A DNA stretch of 64,000 nucleotides. It comes from Tulasnella sp. 424. Taxonomy: Eukaryota; Basidiomycota; Agaricomycetes; Cantharellales; Tulasnellaceae. Numbering within the stretch: the stretch's first letter is position 1; every line of letters starts with the position of its first letter. The stretch lies in the NCBI GenBank assembly GCA_019633425.1, contig WSUB01000011.1, positions 413,337 to 477,336 on the forward strand, in the 5' to 3' direction. This document shows, piece after piece, positions 50,198-62,637 of the stretch. The translations under genes and the position numbers were made by a program. The notes beneath the pieces were generated by a model. It was not told the origin of the DNA. It worked only from the letters and a program-made list of their open reading frames with translations, and ran no database searches.

Positions 50198-50573
50198 ATG
50201 CCAAAGCTCATCAAGCTCAAAGTCAAGCCAAGAAAGGGTAAGAACAAAATGCTACACCTCATCTTCCCTTTTTCAGGTAGGCCTAACGCTTTGTCCTTGC
50301 AGCCGATGTCATCAACCCATGCGTACCCGAATTGACCGCAATGCTCGGATGTTGGGCAGTCTCGCACGACCTTAAAAACACCGGAGAATGTGCTCAGGCA
50401 GCCAAGAACCTTGCAGAATGCATGAAGACTTCTGTGAGTCGCTTTGTCGCGTCTCTCTGGGCTGTTTGCTCATTTTTTTAACGCGTCGGATGTCGCAGAG
50501 TGGCTCTCGCAAGGTTGCCAGTTCCACGATCAACTATCACCTTGCAAGATTAGGGAAGGGCCTCATGCGATAG
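50198..50573 (+). CDS. MRP10: Mitochondrial small ribosomal subunit protein Mrp10 (mS37, CHCH fold)
   Basis: A three-exon gene for an 80-residue protein: MPKLIKLKVKPRK, then after an intron ADVINPCVPELTAMLGCWAV, DLKNTGECAQAAKNLAEC, then after a second intron SGSRKVASSTINYHLARLGK and GLMR. Two exact CX9C motifs (C-VPELTAMLG-C and C-AQAAKNLAE-C) give the twin-CX9C hairpin imported by the Mia40 route, and the basic N-terminus and order match Mrp10/CHCHD1. It is convergent with the APC5 gene, with only 63 bp between the two stop codons. No conventional presequence is expected for this family and none is seen. Confidence 0.92.
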
Positions 50574-50636
50574 ATCAGCATCATTTTTATTTATACATCA
50601 CATCCTCACTGTTGCGATCACTATGGAAGCATGGGT

Positions 50637-53475
50637 TTATGGAGAAACTCGATTAATCGCCGCGCCCACTTTGACCACCGCGTCCAAAACCGCTTTCAGC
50701 TCGTCGTCGGCACCCATTCTAGATACCTCCCTCCTCATCTTATCCACCTCCATGTACATCTCAGCCATTCGATCTCGTTCATTCGTCATTTGCTTCGCCT
50801 TGGCCTCGAGAACGGGACGATCCGCCTCCCATTCACCTGACACATCCGGGGTTACCATCGTCTCATCGCCTGCAGCGATCATAGCCTGCAACCCCGACGC
50901 GATGTTGTGGTACGCCACCGAGAGCGTGTAAATGACGTGCAGTCGCTCTGTGTACACCCCGATTTGATTGTAGTCCGTTTCAGCAACTTGGAGGAAGGGG
51001 ACTGCTTCCTCCAGAGCAGCAACTGTTTTCGCAGGCGGAGGTTTCTCTGAATGGAGGTCGTGAATATTAGGGCTGCTTCGCAGAGAAATCGGGTATCGAT
51101 GCTCACCCCTCGGATCGTCTTGCGACCAGCATTCGGCTATGATGCATCTTGCTAGAGTATGGCACGCGTAGGCCCGTATCTCAATATCGTCCCCGTTCAA
51201 AATCTACAGGGTTATTAGCTTCCCTAAGATTCCATTGCATGCGAACAGCCAATCCTTACTTGTGGCAAACAACCCTCGATTATTCTCCTCCCCCGTCCTG
51301 CCATGCCAAATTCAATGCTCACTTCCGCCAACAGAACCACTGCGAGCCGGTGGTAAGTCCAAGTTCCGCGGTACTCCGAGCTCCATAGAGCATCCAGTAT
51401 GTGCGTGAGAGCCTGAGCATACTCTTTATCGTCCTGAACGGAGGCTAATTCTAGCAAGCGATTACAACAGGCAAGCAGAAACGTACCATGAGCCGCCTCG
51501 CCACCCTTTCAGCTACAACTTCATTGTGCTTGTGTGGGAAATCCATCCGGTGCGCAAGGGCTTGAGGCAATGGGGCGTGACCGGGTCTTCGAGGGATGAG
51601 GACATCCACGATTAGGGACTCTTGGCGCCTGCGCGGAGGGTTTGGAGCCTTGAATCAGATCTTTCGAAGGAGCCAATATGGAGAATATAACGGCACCTTC
51701 TTTTAGCAGTTTCGAACAATGCTTTCCACACGTCAGACGCCCAGAAGCCGTACTGTCGGAGCGTCAGACCACGCCAGGTCTCAGGATCCAACAGAACCAT
51801 CAACGCTCCACCGCAATTTCCTTGGCGAACCATCTGAGTTAGAAAGTCAGGGGAGTTATACGATTGCTTCAGCGCCAGTCACTCACTCGTCGGGCTTTGG
51901 CTCGCAACGCGTTGAGTCTCGAATCATCATCGCCAGCTTCAGTAAACGTAATGACAATATTCTCGTGAGTTTGGGCAAGAGATTCCACCCCTGGGTTCAA
52001 ATGTTAGAGCATCGCTGAAGTCTTCCCTTCCGCTGAGTGGACATACCAGCATACGTCCACAGTGTTGCCTGCGCAGCATGTCTAGCCCACTTTGCCTCGC
52101 TTGAGTCTGCATAGCTAGCATCCCCGCAGCCAATGCTTTGATAAAGCTTCCGGAAAGCAGCACGCAGGGAATCACCAGTGGCAATGCCTTTTTGCACCTC
52201 ATAAAGCACTTCAAGTGGGGGGGTATTTGGCTTGACGGTCATACTGATGTTACTTCCTGGGCTCGAAGATGCGGGTATGAGGCGCTTGAGGAGACTGGAA
52301 GAACAGCGGTCAATCAGACCGGGGAGTTCCTTTCGGTGAACTAAGCGACGTACTTATTACAGTGCAACGCTGTCAGTGCATCGTTAGCGTTCCGAGCGAG
52401 CTTGAGGGCCTCTTCAGCAGCCTAGGGAAGTCGTTTAATACGTTGCACCTGAGAGTGGGTCTAGGAACTCACACTTCCTGCAGCTTGGAACTCGCCCAAG
52501 GAATAGTGGAGACGCGCGAGGTTCAGCAAAGCGTGCTGCGTCAGGCCTGACTCGTCTGTCTGCGAGAACTGTTGATCGAAGAATCGCCGAAGGTTCTCAA
52601 TAGCTGAATGAACGTCTCCCACTTTCACGGCATTTTCGTAGCTGCCATTCAACTCACGGTAAGATTCGCCAAGTCTGATAAAGATTGAAAGGTACACACC
52701 GTTCATAAGGGTCCATCTGAGCCTGGTTCTGTTCGTCTGATAGAGTTGGAACCAGCAATAAACCTCCTTCGCGATCAGTTGGACGCAAGTTATATCCGGT
52801 GTCTTTGCCTTCCACCCAACTCTTGTAATCCGCCAGGAGCTTGATCGACCCGCGCCACGACAACTTGAAAAAGCTCAAGTAACAGCGTCGAATGAAGAGT
52901 CCGAAGTAGGAACGGCGTTCGACAGCATAGTTTCCTGCTGTCAAGACCGATCGACCCCCCTCGTCGTCGCGTTCGGGGACAAAAGCAATCACATCTGTGT
53001 AAAGGCAGGGATTCAGGGATGATCAAATCATTATTAGGATACGAAAGCTTACCAGCAAAGAATTGTGACATGCCGTCATGCGTGTAGAGATGTTTTGGCT
53101 AGAACTGTCTTCAGTGATTGAGGGTTTAGACTTCAAGATTTGAACCTCACATACCACATTCCTGAGACCGCGACCCATCTTGATATTCTCATCTGCGTAC
53201 TCATATGGGCCAGATATAATTGCTTGAATTAGTTGCTCAAAGGTCTTCGGTGGACGCGTCTTTCAAAGTTTCGAGTTAACAACGTTGAGGCAGGGGAAGA
53301 ATTAGGGACAAACCTCCGCAATTTCTCGAGCTAAAACGCGCCATATGTGAAGATTGAAGGTAGGAGACGGCGGTTCTCGTAGTATTAGTATGAATACTGA
53401 TAATATTGCAATATGATGAGGTCGTAGGACGTGGGTAGCTCTCCCTGTCTCTTCTGGGTTCACTGGAGGCAGCAT
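50637..53475 (-). CDS. APC5: Anaphase-promoting complex subunit 5
   Basis: Encodes the TPR scaffold subunit of the APC/C ubiquitin ligase. Start MLPPVNPEETGRATHVLRPH followed by HIAILSVFILILREPPSP and NLHIWRVLAREIAE. Then come TFEQLIQAIISGPYEYADE, RSYFGLFIRRCYLSFFKLSW (the conserved Apc5 N-terminal block), and TPR-like helices such as HALLNLARLHYSLGEFQAAG. The end block has YHRLAVVLLAEVSIEFGMAG, RRIIEGCLPQ, then ILNGDDIEIRAYACHTLARC and VYTERLHVIYTLSVAYHNIA, with a coiled tail RDRMAEMYMEVDKMRREVSR. About ten introns; roughly 730 residues, normal for Apc5. Identification rests on the N-terminal YFGLF..RC..SF block and the C-terminal LAEVS..GM..R....LPQ block. Confidence 0.9.
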
Positions 53476-53693
53476 GGCGGAATGTCACGAGACTTGAAGT
53501 AGGACGTCAAACCGCTCCCTCCGCACAGAGTAGCGACCTCTATGACTTTTTTGATATCTTCAAGCCGTGTGGAATTGTAGTAGCCAGAAGGAGGCCAGTA
53601 GCCCGGAGAATGGAACAGAGAAACGGGACTGGAAGTTGTTTGGTCACGCTCTCCAAGTTTCAATTTCGACTACCACCTCACCTCCCCACCCCA
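53476..53693. promoter_or_regulatory. Divergent promoter, APC5 and SF3A1
   Basis: About 218 bp between head-to-head starts, CT-rich before the SF3A1 ATG. No TATA box recognised. Confidence 0.5.
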
Positions 53694-56305
53694 ATGTCCG
53701 CACTCGTCTTACCGCCTCCCAAGACTGCTTCCAACGGTTTAGACGAGGCCAATGGCCATTCGGGGAACGACACGCCGGCTTCATCAGATGCACCACCCAA
53801 AACTTCAAAGTACATCGAAGGACTAATTTATCCACCGCCCGACATTCGAAGTTCGTGCTAAATTCTTCGCTCAAGTGCTGTCGACTCTGTGCTCACTAAG
53901 CCTCTATTGTCTAGCCATAATCGATCGTACAGCTTCTTTCGTAGCTCGTTCTGCCGACCCAACGCAGTTTGAAGACAAGCTTAGGGAAAAACACCGTCAG
54001 GACCCAAAGTTCACTTTCGTGAATCCTACCGACGCCTATCATGCCTATTACAGGCACCGTATTGAAAAGATAAAATCAGGAGAGGAGGAGCCGGAAGTTC
54101 AGGAGACCAAGAAAGAAGATACCACTCAGGCTCCTGAAGCGCCGTTCACCGCGACCAAAGAGGCCATACCAAAGGAGCCTCCACCTCAGGAATTCGTCCT
54201 GGATAAGCCCTCGCTCACTGCTTTGGATATGTACGTCTGCATTATGTCTGGTACCGGCCCCCCTTTCTGACCGAGATCGCTTTACTAGTGACGTTTTGAA
54301 ACTCACCGCGTTATTTGCCGCCCGGCAAGGTCAAGCGTGGGTCACCTCCCTCACCGCCCGCGAAGGCCGAAACCCTCAGTTCGAGTTCCTTCGGCCCACC
54401 CACTCACTGTTTGGCTACTTTAATCGTATGGTCGATCAGTACACGAAGATCCTCATCCCACCGCCTGAGGCACTGGAAGACCTTGCTGAAATCAAGGGCG
54501 AGAGCGGAAAGTGGAAGGTCTTGGAGAGGGTTCGTGAGCGAGCTGAATGGGAAGCATACCGACGTGAACGGGAGAAACGCCGAAACGACGACCAGGAAGC
54601 CGAACGTAAAGCCTTCGCCGAAATCGACTGGCACGACTACGCCATCGTTCAGACAATCGACTTCACTGCTGCCGACGCTCAGTCAGAGTTACCTCCACCC
54701 ATGTCCATTGCTGAAATCGAGAACATGACTCTAGCGCAGAAGAAGATGGCTGCATTGGTCATGGAAACCGCGGCTCCAGATGTCGAGGCTGTCCGAGCCG
54801 CCCAAGCTGCTGCTGAGAATGATGCTGCCACTTCGGAACCGGACGAGTCGGCCATGCAAATTGAAGAGCCTGCTGTTTCGGAGGCGAAGAGGAAGGAACT
54901 GGAGGAAGCTGAACGAGCGAAGGCGGCCCAGGCTCTTAGTGCCGCCCCTATGAAGATTCGGAAGGATTATGTTCCTAAAAGTATGTATTGCTCCTCCTTT
55001 GCCTTCTTTAGTTGCTGACCTTAGCACGTATAGCTCTCGCTGCCAAGAAGGGCGATAAGGCGATGACAACCATCTGCCAAATTTGCGGTCAGTCTATACC
55101 GGTGGACGAGATCGAGGAACATACTCGTATCGAACTTCTCGACCCACGATGGAAATCGCAACGTGATTCCCTCGAAGCTCGCCGTGCGACTGCGAACGAA
55201 CAGCAACTTGGAGCCAATGTTGTCACTTCGCTCAAGCAACTCGCTCGTGCTTTCGGTGACGACGAGTCGGATGAGGCCAAGAGGAAGCAGGTCCAGGCCG
55301 AGGCTGAGGCGAAGCGGAAGGAAAGAGAAAAAATTGCTTGGGACGGTTATACTGCAACCAAGGAGGGCACTGTCAACAAGTTCCAAAGCAACGTCAACTT
55401 TGACGAACAAATTGCCAGCATTTGGAAAGCCAAAGGCTTGGCAGGAGCCGACCCAAGTACAACTGGCCCCGGAATTGGTCCCAGCATCGGGCCAGCTACT
55501 GCTGGACCTTCGATTCCCTCAGGGCCCCCGCCGCCAGCATTGCCGCCATCGCTACCTCCTAATCCGCTTATCAACCCAGCGACAGGCCAGGCGTACGCGG
55601 CTGGCAGTGTAGCTTCAGGTCCCCAACCAGCCACGCAGTATGGCATGACGTTCCCGCCACCTGGGAGCTTTGGTTTGCCGCCGAATCCTGGATTTATGCC
55701 TGGTCAAGGTGGATTCCCTCCACCGATGCCACCGCAAATGGGAGGTCCAATGGGCGGCATGCACCCTTCACGTTTGGCTCAGATCGCTGGAGAAGGACCA
55801 CCTCCCGTTGCCGGTGTAACGCGGTCTGCGGACGAAATGGAGGGTGGAGCACCTGGAATGGGTTCGGCGCCACCTGCTAAACGGCCAAAGGTTGCCAAAT
55901 TGCCCGAAGGACAGTACTATCCTGTGAGTGTTCGCCGATTACCCGCCCTGGGAGATTTCTGACTCGACCCGCTGCTGTTATTAGGAGGCCGATTGGATTG
56001 CATTCCATCCTGAACCCATCACGCTCTCAATTCGTCTACCATCCGCAGATACGAGCGATGTTCCTCTCAAGCCTGAGTGGAATCTGGATGGCTCTGTGGT
56101 GGAGATCAAGGACTTGCCGGTCACGCTTCTCGTGTCTACTTTACGGGAGAGGATCTTGAGCTATATTAAGAGCACATTAGCGGCTGGCAGGGTGAAGCTC
56201 AGCTACGGAAACAAGGTGCTCACTAACTCTATGAGTTTGGCTACCTACAACTTTGACGACGGTGATGAGATTGTGCTGAGCGTCAGGGATGCCAAGAAGA
56301 AGTAG
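53694..56305 (+). CDS. PRP21: Splicing factor SF3A subunit 1 (SF3a120/Prp21)
   Basis: Encodes the SF3a subunit of the U2 snRNP. Start MSALVLPPPKTASNGLDEAN; the first SURP module contains IIDRTASFVARSADPTQFED and DPKFTFVNPTDAYHAYYRHR; the second has LKLTALFAARQGQAWVTSLT and PQFEFLRPTHSLFGYFNRMV. Next comes WHDYAIVQTIDF, PPPMSIAEIENMTLAQKKMA, then a conserved ICQICGQSIPVDEIEEHTRI, LLDPRWKSQRDSLEARRA and FGDDESDEAKRKQVQAEAEA. A Pro/Gly-rich region (55480-55790) precedes a C-terminal ubiquitin-like domain (SVVEIKDLPVTLLVSTLRER, YNFDDGDEIVLSVRD) ending AKKK, typical of SF3A1. Four or five introns; about 760 residues. No damage seen. Confidence 0.97.
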
Positions 56306-56503
56306 CTAAAGTTCGTCATCTTGTCTATATCTGCGGATTTATATACAACTTTACTTCGGTCCTGTTTGGCTGCCTTGTGTTGATCACCACCGCATATATC
56401 CATTGTAAACAATCCACCCGTAACTAACACCCAAAGCAACATGAATCCCAAAATGATAATGAAAGAAAAGGAACGCCATCAAAGCTCGCTACGTGATCAA
56501 GCC

Positions 56504-57231
56504 TTATTCGGAAGGAACAAACGGGAGGGATACCAGCTTCTCGTAGGGCTGAACCGCAACTGAGTTATATAGGAATAGAGGGGATATTTGACCAGTCTTG
56601 GTGGCTCCTGGGCTAGATCTCGTTGGCGGCTTGGATGCGAAGAAGGGCCTCCCATCCTTGTGCCGGAACAACAGTATGGATGGCACCGCAGTCCTCTTCT
56701 TCGCAGGCGAGACGTAGGCCGTACGAGGGTACGGCAGGAGTCCAACACCCTGTAACGCACCGCGTTAGCGGCCGCTCCCGCAGTCCAAACGATACCACTC
56801 ACATCACTCTCTCGAGACCAGCGAACATCCGGTCCCGAATTCCATCCTCTGCTGTCCATGCTTCCGGTCTCGATCTCAATGGACGTAGGAGATTCATTTG
56901 CACCCCAGCCAAGTTCAACCGCCGCGCCTTTGGATGCTCTGACGGACTTGGATGGTCTGACTTGAGGTTTCTGGCTCCTTTGCCTTAGGTCTGCCACCTC
57001 AGGCAGCCTTAGGGGACGTAACGCTCCCTTTCGTGATTGGGATTGCCACTGTCGGAGGCGGGTTGGGATCTGGAGGGCCCAACACGCGAAGAGAACAACG
57101 AACGTGACCACGGCGATGAGAGTGAGCACGTTTCCGGTCGAAAAAACGGGGCGATCAGGCGGTAGCTCGGTACTAGGACCTTGTAGCGCTGCCAGTGTCT
57201 GGTTTGCATCCCGGGAAACTACAGTTGACAT
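56504..57231 (-). CDS. Predicted single-pass membrane protein of unknown function
   Basis: The ATG at 57231 has a good context (accATG) and gives MSTVVSRDANQTLAALQGPS, then a hydrophobic helix NVLTLIAVVTFVVLFACWAL, a basic stretch (RLRQWQSQSRKGALRPLRL), and KSVRASKGAAVELGWGANES. A 55-nt intron near 56755-56805 (gtgagt...ttacag) joins WSRESD to GVGLLPYPRTAYVSPAKKRT, FRHKDGRPFFASKPPTRSS, ending LPFVPSE. Without splicing the same frame continues to 56497. An Asn-X-Thr site (NQT) precedes the helix, so the N-terminus may be outside. I do not recognise a family. It is convergent with SF3A1, with about 200 bp between. Confidence 0.6.
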
Positions 57232-57291
57232 GGTCGTAAGGCGGCTCGGACGATCAGCGACCACGTCGAGGGGAGGTTGGAAGAAGGCCAC

Positions 57292-57984
57292 GAGATAGAA
57301 TCCTTGGAAGGGTTTAAAAAACTCTCAAAGACGGTTGGGCCGAACCCAAATTGGGACCAGCTCTAAAGAGAAGGGGTCCAGGCCGCAAAATTGAATACAT
57401 CGTGCCTGAAGCAATTCAAGGCGATGGCCGCTGTTGTAATCAACCGTGAGGCAAACAAACAAACCGTGAAAACATCAATTGTAGGCCATATCGTAGATCA
57501 CGTTCAGCGTTAACCTAGCATGGTAGGACGATAAGCTAGCATCATTTCACTTTCGGGTCGGGTTCTGGTTGCGACTTCAATGCTCAGCTTGTCTCGCCGG
57601 TAGGTGCTCGTAGATGTTTGTATTTGTGCGAGGGGCTGAGGACGCGAGATCGTGGGTCCATCTCAGGTACCCGAAGTCGCCAGCTCGTGAGAAGACACCC
57701 ATCTCGCATATTTCGGAACAGACTACTTCTCAATGCCGTCGCGGTTCTTTCCAGTCCATCCTTATTGGACGCTTTCTGCCTCGGCGCCGTGTCTTGGAGC
57801 AACGACAGCCTTCATGTTACCCTCTCGTTTACCTCATACCAGCATCACGGTTTTCACAGCAAGTAGTACAGATCCATGTCAAAAAGTATCAATACATGAT
57901 GTGTTAACCCTCATCGGCCAATTTTAAGGGATTGCAATCCTTCGAAAAATTCTCACAAGTCGGAGATCGCACGTCGCCGCTAAC
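57292..57984. other. Intergenic, no gene recognised
   Basis: About 690 bp upstream of the membrane-protein gene and downstream of the first Hsp70-like gene. Short open frames at 57584-57927 have no supporting family pattern. Confidence 0.4.
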
Positions 57985-60511
57985 CTAGTAGTAATCTTCC
58001 CACATGCTATTCGCAGGAGTCCTGAAAGAGAGAAACGTTAGGCAATGCAGGCGCTCGTCAAGGGCGCTTACTTCTTTTTAATGCCCTGACAAGGGAGATG
58101 GAGCTTAAATTGACGAACTTCCCGAATGATCCCAAAGTCCAGACTCACATTTTCTTCCCATTCAACGTGGGCCTTAATCTCGACGGTCCCCAGAGTGATG
58201 ACGATATCATATTCCACAGCCCAGTAAGCGCCATGTGCCCCTGTTCGCCTAGTCATCGCTGACGCTGGTATTTCACAGTGGAACCAGCCGATGTAGTCGA
58301 ATGCCGAAGCTGTGAGGTGGGAAGGTCATGAGCGAAAATCGACGTTATAAAGGGACAGTTGACGCACGATCCATATCGGTGAACGTAATATTGCTTCGAG
58401 TGCCGTTGTACCGCTGAATCGATTGAGACCAGGTCACCGACTCCGGTGTGCGGCACGCTCTGCTGTTGACGTGCTCTGTGTATACACTATCCACCTTGAC
58501 GACTTGGCCCTATGACTTGCTTAGCTGGTAGCCAGATTCTCACCTTAGGCGTCATGACTTGCCTTCTTAACTAGCGCAAAAAAACCATCTTCGACATATA
58601 TCGTGCCCGAAATTGGATCCGTCCAGAGCTTGTGCCTGCGTGCTTGATGCTCGGAGTTCGACGAGTCATAGCCTGGCCGAAGAGTGACCCCATAAGTATG
58701 CCGCATGGTCCGTTCTGTGACATTACGATCAAGATAGAAAGCCACCCCCCCATGAGCGACAGCTTTCGCCCTACAGCATCCAAAACATCCAGGGAGGTCA
58801 ATAATTTCATCCATTCGGTGAAGACCAGCACACGCACGTATTACTATCCGCTCGCTTGACTTCACAGGTAATTCCCGCCATTCTCAGTCGACGTCTAGTC
58901 TCGCTAAGCACCCAAGGACTAGCAGCGAACCCTCCAACGAGAAATATATGCTATCAAATCAAGGCCCGGGGGGGGGGGTCAGACCTAGTGTTGAGGAAGC
59001 TCGTATGTGAGTTCATGGACTGACCGCGTCGCGTCGCCCAGCAATATGTTTCCGGATCGCGTTAACTGTCGCCGCAACTGAGGGCTCAAAAGCATCCACG
59101 ATATCTTGGCTGAAACACAGAATCTGTAAGCGATCACAAGCTTCATTGAGAAAGAGCAGTGCATACCGTTGAGCCTCCAAGAGACCGAACTCGATCTTAC
59201 AGAGACCATTTTCGTCCTCAAAGTTATCCCGTCGGCCTCCGATGCGAATGTAGACCTCTGAATCGCCGTCGTCACGGAAAAGACACTTAGTGTCCTCATC
59301 AAACTCCTCGCGTAAAGTCAACATATAATCGTCGTCGCCGTACGGTGTACCATGGAGCTTCCCTGTAAGAAGTTTGGCATGAGGGTCCTAGAGTTAAACG
59401 GCAACGAGACTTGGACCTCGTACTTGCTATTGATCTTACAAATCTGTCCGTAACTGTGATCGACCCGGCGAGGGAGCCTTTTCGGACACAAAGTCATCAT
59501 TAGTAGCCCAGACTCCAGTGCTAGTTAACGGCGTCCCTTACAGTCGGGTGCCATCTGCTCTTGAAGACGGAGCGGCCTTGGCGTCTTGACGAGGAAAGAG
59601 GAGACATCGATGGTTCCTCCTCCGAGGTCCGCTACGACGATATTGGTTCCTTCCTATGACATAGTTTAATTAAAATTTCGATTGGTGTTATAGATATACA
59701 AAGTACCTTCAGTGCGCCTCCCGCAATTGCCTGCTCAACGCACCAATGGAAGCTGGCTTCGCCTTCAGTAACGAACTCGATCCTCTCACGGTCCTCAGGA
59801 GTATTGCGTATGAGCCCGCCTCGAATCGCCGCATCACGCATTTTACCCTGCTGATAGGAGCCCCAGCCGTTTGGGTGACTAGTTTACGTCAGCTGCTGCG
59901 CATCAGCCGGTGAGGGAAACGGGAGGTCTTACCTCAAGACGAAATGTGCTGTTCCATTTAGCGAAGACCACAGTCGATTGCCATCGACATGAGTGTTGAT
60001 AATGTGCATCCGTACACAATCGTACATGTATCTAAGAAAGTCTCCAAAGACGTCGATGATATCCCGCCCCGGGGGCAACTGGACTGTCGGGGTATCGATT
60101 CTCATTGACGGCGGGCGAAGCTCTAACTTAAACCTTGGCCATAGTCAATTTTGCGAAATCGTAAACCCAAGAAGGTTCAAACCAACCATTCTGTTTTTAT
60201 TCCTCTCCGTGGCCCGAGCTTTTTGGTCTCTGCTCCACAGGCCAGGAGATCGCCCCCATGCGTGTAGAAGAGCACTGATGGAACCTTTGTGTTACTCTCT
60301 CTATTCTCTTGCCCTTTGAACCTGAGTGGAGAATAAATATTTATGATCCTCACAGCCCTGCGCACGAGTTATCTTACCCAGTGACGTCGTAAATTCGGGG
60401 AACTTCTCCAGGTCTGAGGAAAGTGTACGATGCACCGCTATATGTGGTGCCGACATCAATGGCAATAGCGAGCGTGGACTTTGAGCCCCAATAGGTTGAG
60501 CGAGAAGACAT
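57985..60511 (-). CDS. HSPA12-like Hsp70-family ATPase, copy 1
   Basis: Encodes an actin-fold ATPase of the HSPA12-type Hsp70 branch. Start MSSRSTYWGSKSTLAIAIDV then GTTYSGASYTFL (phosphate 1 loop). Further blocks: ENRESNTKVPSVLFYTHGGD, RYMYDCVRMHIINTHVDGN, RERIEFVTEGEASFHWCVEQ, NIVVADLGGGTIDVSSFLVK (phosphate 2), GTPYGDDDYMLTLREEFDED, YIRIGGRRDNFEDENGLCKI, HIFLVGGFAASPWVLSETRR (adenosine motif), then KRADSNT spliced to AKAVAHGGVAFYLDRNV. The C-terminal part lacks the classical Hsp70 substrate lid: HTYGVTLRPGYDSSNSE, VYTEHVNSRACRTPESVTWS, YDIVITLGTVEIKAHVEWEE, ending TPANSMWEDYY in a tiny last exon. About ten introns, near 600 residues. All three nucleotide motifs are intact. These families are expanded in mushrooms; substrate unknown. 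Confidence 0.88.
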
Positions 60512-60821
60512 AGTGAAGAATATCTGACCGTGGTATGTCGTTCAAACCCTCTCTGCAACGAGTCTTTTAACTCCAGCGGGGAAGGACCTCCTCGGCGCTT
60601 AGGATCGAGGTGCAAGTGAACCTCCTGCCCAAAAGAGCAAACGGAAAGTCAATCGCCGCATCAATAGCGCTTCTCGAGACATTAATCGATGTGCGAGGCT
60701 ATCCACCGAGAAATCTATGAAGAAACTTGCGCAGTCTACCTCTAACTTAAGAGCGGCCCTCGAGCTGTTGCGTCCTCGCCTCACAAACCAGTCTGCTTTC
60801 AACGTCGCCAACATCCTAGCA
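60512..60821. promoter_or_regulatory. Divergent promoter, Hsp70-like copy 1 and coiled-coil gene
   Basis: About 310 bp between head-to-head starts. An alternative upstream ATG for the coiled-coil gene lies at 60717 in a poorer context. Confidence 0.4.
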
Positions 60822-62165
60822 ATGAATCAAGAGACCCAAAACCCTGAGCTGCACGATCAAACTGCCAATACGCCGGCCCAGAACGCGTCCAACGAAGGTG
60901 ACGGTGTTAAGCCCCAGGGAGAACCCCACCCCAACTCAGCATATGAAAGCAAGAAACATCATCCTCCACGTAGCCACGAGACAAGACATGCCAATCCCGG
61001 AGGGTCGCGACATTCCAGCAGGCCACATTCAAATGATACGTGGGGATGGTTTGGCCGGCCAGACCCAGTTGCTACGCTTCAGGCTACGAATCGAGAGCTA
61101 GAGGCTCAAGTCGACCAACTGCGTAAAGCACTCGAATCGACAAGAAAGGAGCTTGGCGGAGAGCTGATGGAGAAGGACGCCGAGCTGGCAGAGATGAAGA
61201 AGACCCTTTGCATGTACGACGACTGCTCCGAAGTTGACATCCGAAATATGGTAGACGACATCAACAAGAAAATCAGAGGCCTTGCTCGAAGCGTAGCCGT
61301 GAGGTGGATCAAAGACGCTTCGAGAATGTCAGAGGAGAGTGTAGCCGCCAAGCCAGTAACCGAGGAGGAAGTGAAGATCATGAGGGAATGCATCGGGAGT
61401 CAGCTCGTCAACGCTCTCGAGGGAGCCAGGCCTGGGCAAAGTCAGTGCGCCCCCCTCTTCCTTCAGTGTGCCTGGCAGGCATCTATCGTCTTCGTGGCCA
61501 CCAAGATCCTTGGGTCCTTCTCGGCTAGACTTGCTGCCTCCCCTGAGGGGTATCACATCGATGGCGCCTTGCGAAGCATCTCAGCAGAGGTCATGAAGGA
61601 AGGTAAGATATGAGTTCCAATCCACGTTCCGAAAAAACGTGTTTTCTGATAACACCGCAATTCCTGATCCTCAGAGGTCCAGCCCGCATACGGCCGCTGG
61701 CGCTTCCTTACTCACCGGAACTTAAAGGGAGTTGGACTCGATGAGGAAAAGGCGATTGATGCCTATGCAGACAAAGCGCTTGGCTACTGTCGTCTGGCGG
61801 GTCGATTGATTATGAAGAATCGCTGCCCCGACGACGAGGCTTTCGCAAATGCCTTTCAACTTCAAATGAAGGAAATCATGGGCGAAACGTTCAAACTGCT
61901 GACTAATATCCAAGAAAAGATGATGACGACAAACTACCATCCATACAGTCCATCTAACGGACATCCGTTCTCTTCAGAAAGCATGGACGTCGACAAGCAG
62001 GATCGCCGATATCCGAATGATCTTGTTGTTTCTACAACTGGACTCGGATTGCTATACTCGCAGAAGAAAGGGAGAGAAATTTCGAATCAACCTCCTCTGA
62101 TGTACGTATTCAAGAAACCTCAAGTCTTGACCGAAAACAATCTCAACGAAATGATCGGCATTTAA
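60822..62165 (+). CDS. Coiled-coil protein of unknown function
   Basis: ATG 60822 (gcaATG context) gives MNQETQNPELHDQTANTPAQ; an in-frame ATG at 60717 would add 35 residues. The N-terminal 80 residues are polar and His/Asn/Pro-rich. A DTWGWFGRPDP motif precedes a coiled coil (TNRELEAQVDQLRKALESTR). A mostly helical domain follows: IRNMVDDINKKIRGLARSVA, KIMRECIGSQLVNALEGA, LFLQCAWQASIVFVATKILG. A 60-nt intron near 61605-61675 joins EVMKE to EVQPAYGRWRFLTHRNLKGV. The C-terminus has AFQLQMKEIMGETFKLLTNI and ends NNLNEMIGI. About 425 residues. I recognise no named family; the layout resembles uncharacterised coiled-coil proteins common in Agaricomycete genomes. It lies between two paralogous Hsp70-like genes on the other strand. 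Confidence 0.72.
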
Positions 62166-62637
62166 TGGGGAGAAAGTATTTTGGGGTGGAGAGGGGAGTT
62201 GAACATCAGTCAAGCTGTCCGTCGAGAATGCAGGAAGCGGCAGTATTTTCTTGTCCGATGTTGCTGTATCTACATTTTTGTTTCGTTTCGTTTTTCCCCG
62301 GAGGGAGGGGGGGGGAGGAAATCAGAATTACGAGTGCAAGTTGTCAAGGTTTTCGCATGACTTGAACGAGACTCATCTCGCCGACGCTCGGATGGTTTGG
62401 CGGCGACCGTTGTTGGGCACTCGCATTAAGAACACTCCTGGGAGCACGCCTATAGCCACGTGTGTTGCCATTCGAGTGGTACACAGAGCGAGGCTTGGTT
62501 TTTTGAGTTGAAGGGATTTGAATCGCGAGGCTTTTGGGTGAAAACGTACGCGTCAAAGGGCTCTCGATAACGCAGGTGTCCGCACAAATGAACTATATCG
62601 CGACTTAGATTGCTATTTGGCGCAGCTCCTTGTAGCT
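62166..62637. other. Intergenic, convergent gene ends
   Basis: About 470 bp between two converging genes. It contains a G-run near 62300-62316. No ORF with family support. Confidence 0.4.

Noticed and set aside
58545..58865. A separate small gene from the open frame running into the Hsp70-like region
   Set aside because: It is an internal exon of the Hsp70-like gene plus a read-through intron; splicing gives KRADSNT-AKAVAHGG.
58965..58982. G-run as a telomere-like or regulatory motif
   Set aside because: It is a short homopolymer inside an intron of the Hsp70-like gene with no repeat structure around it.
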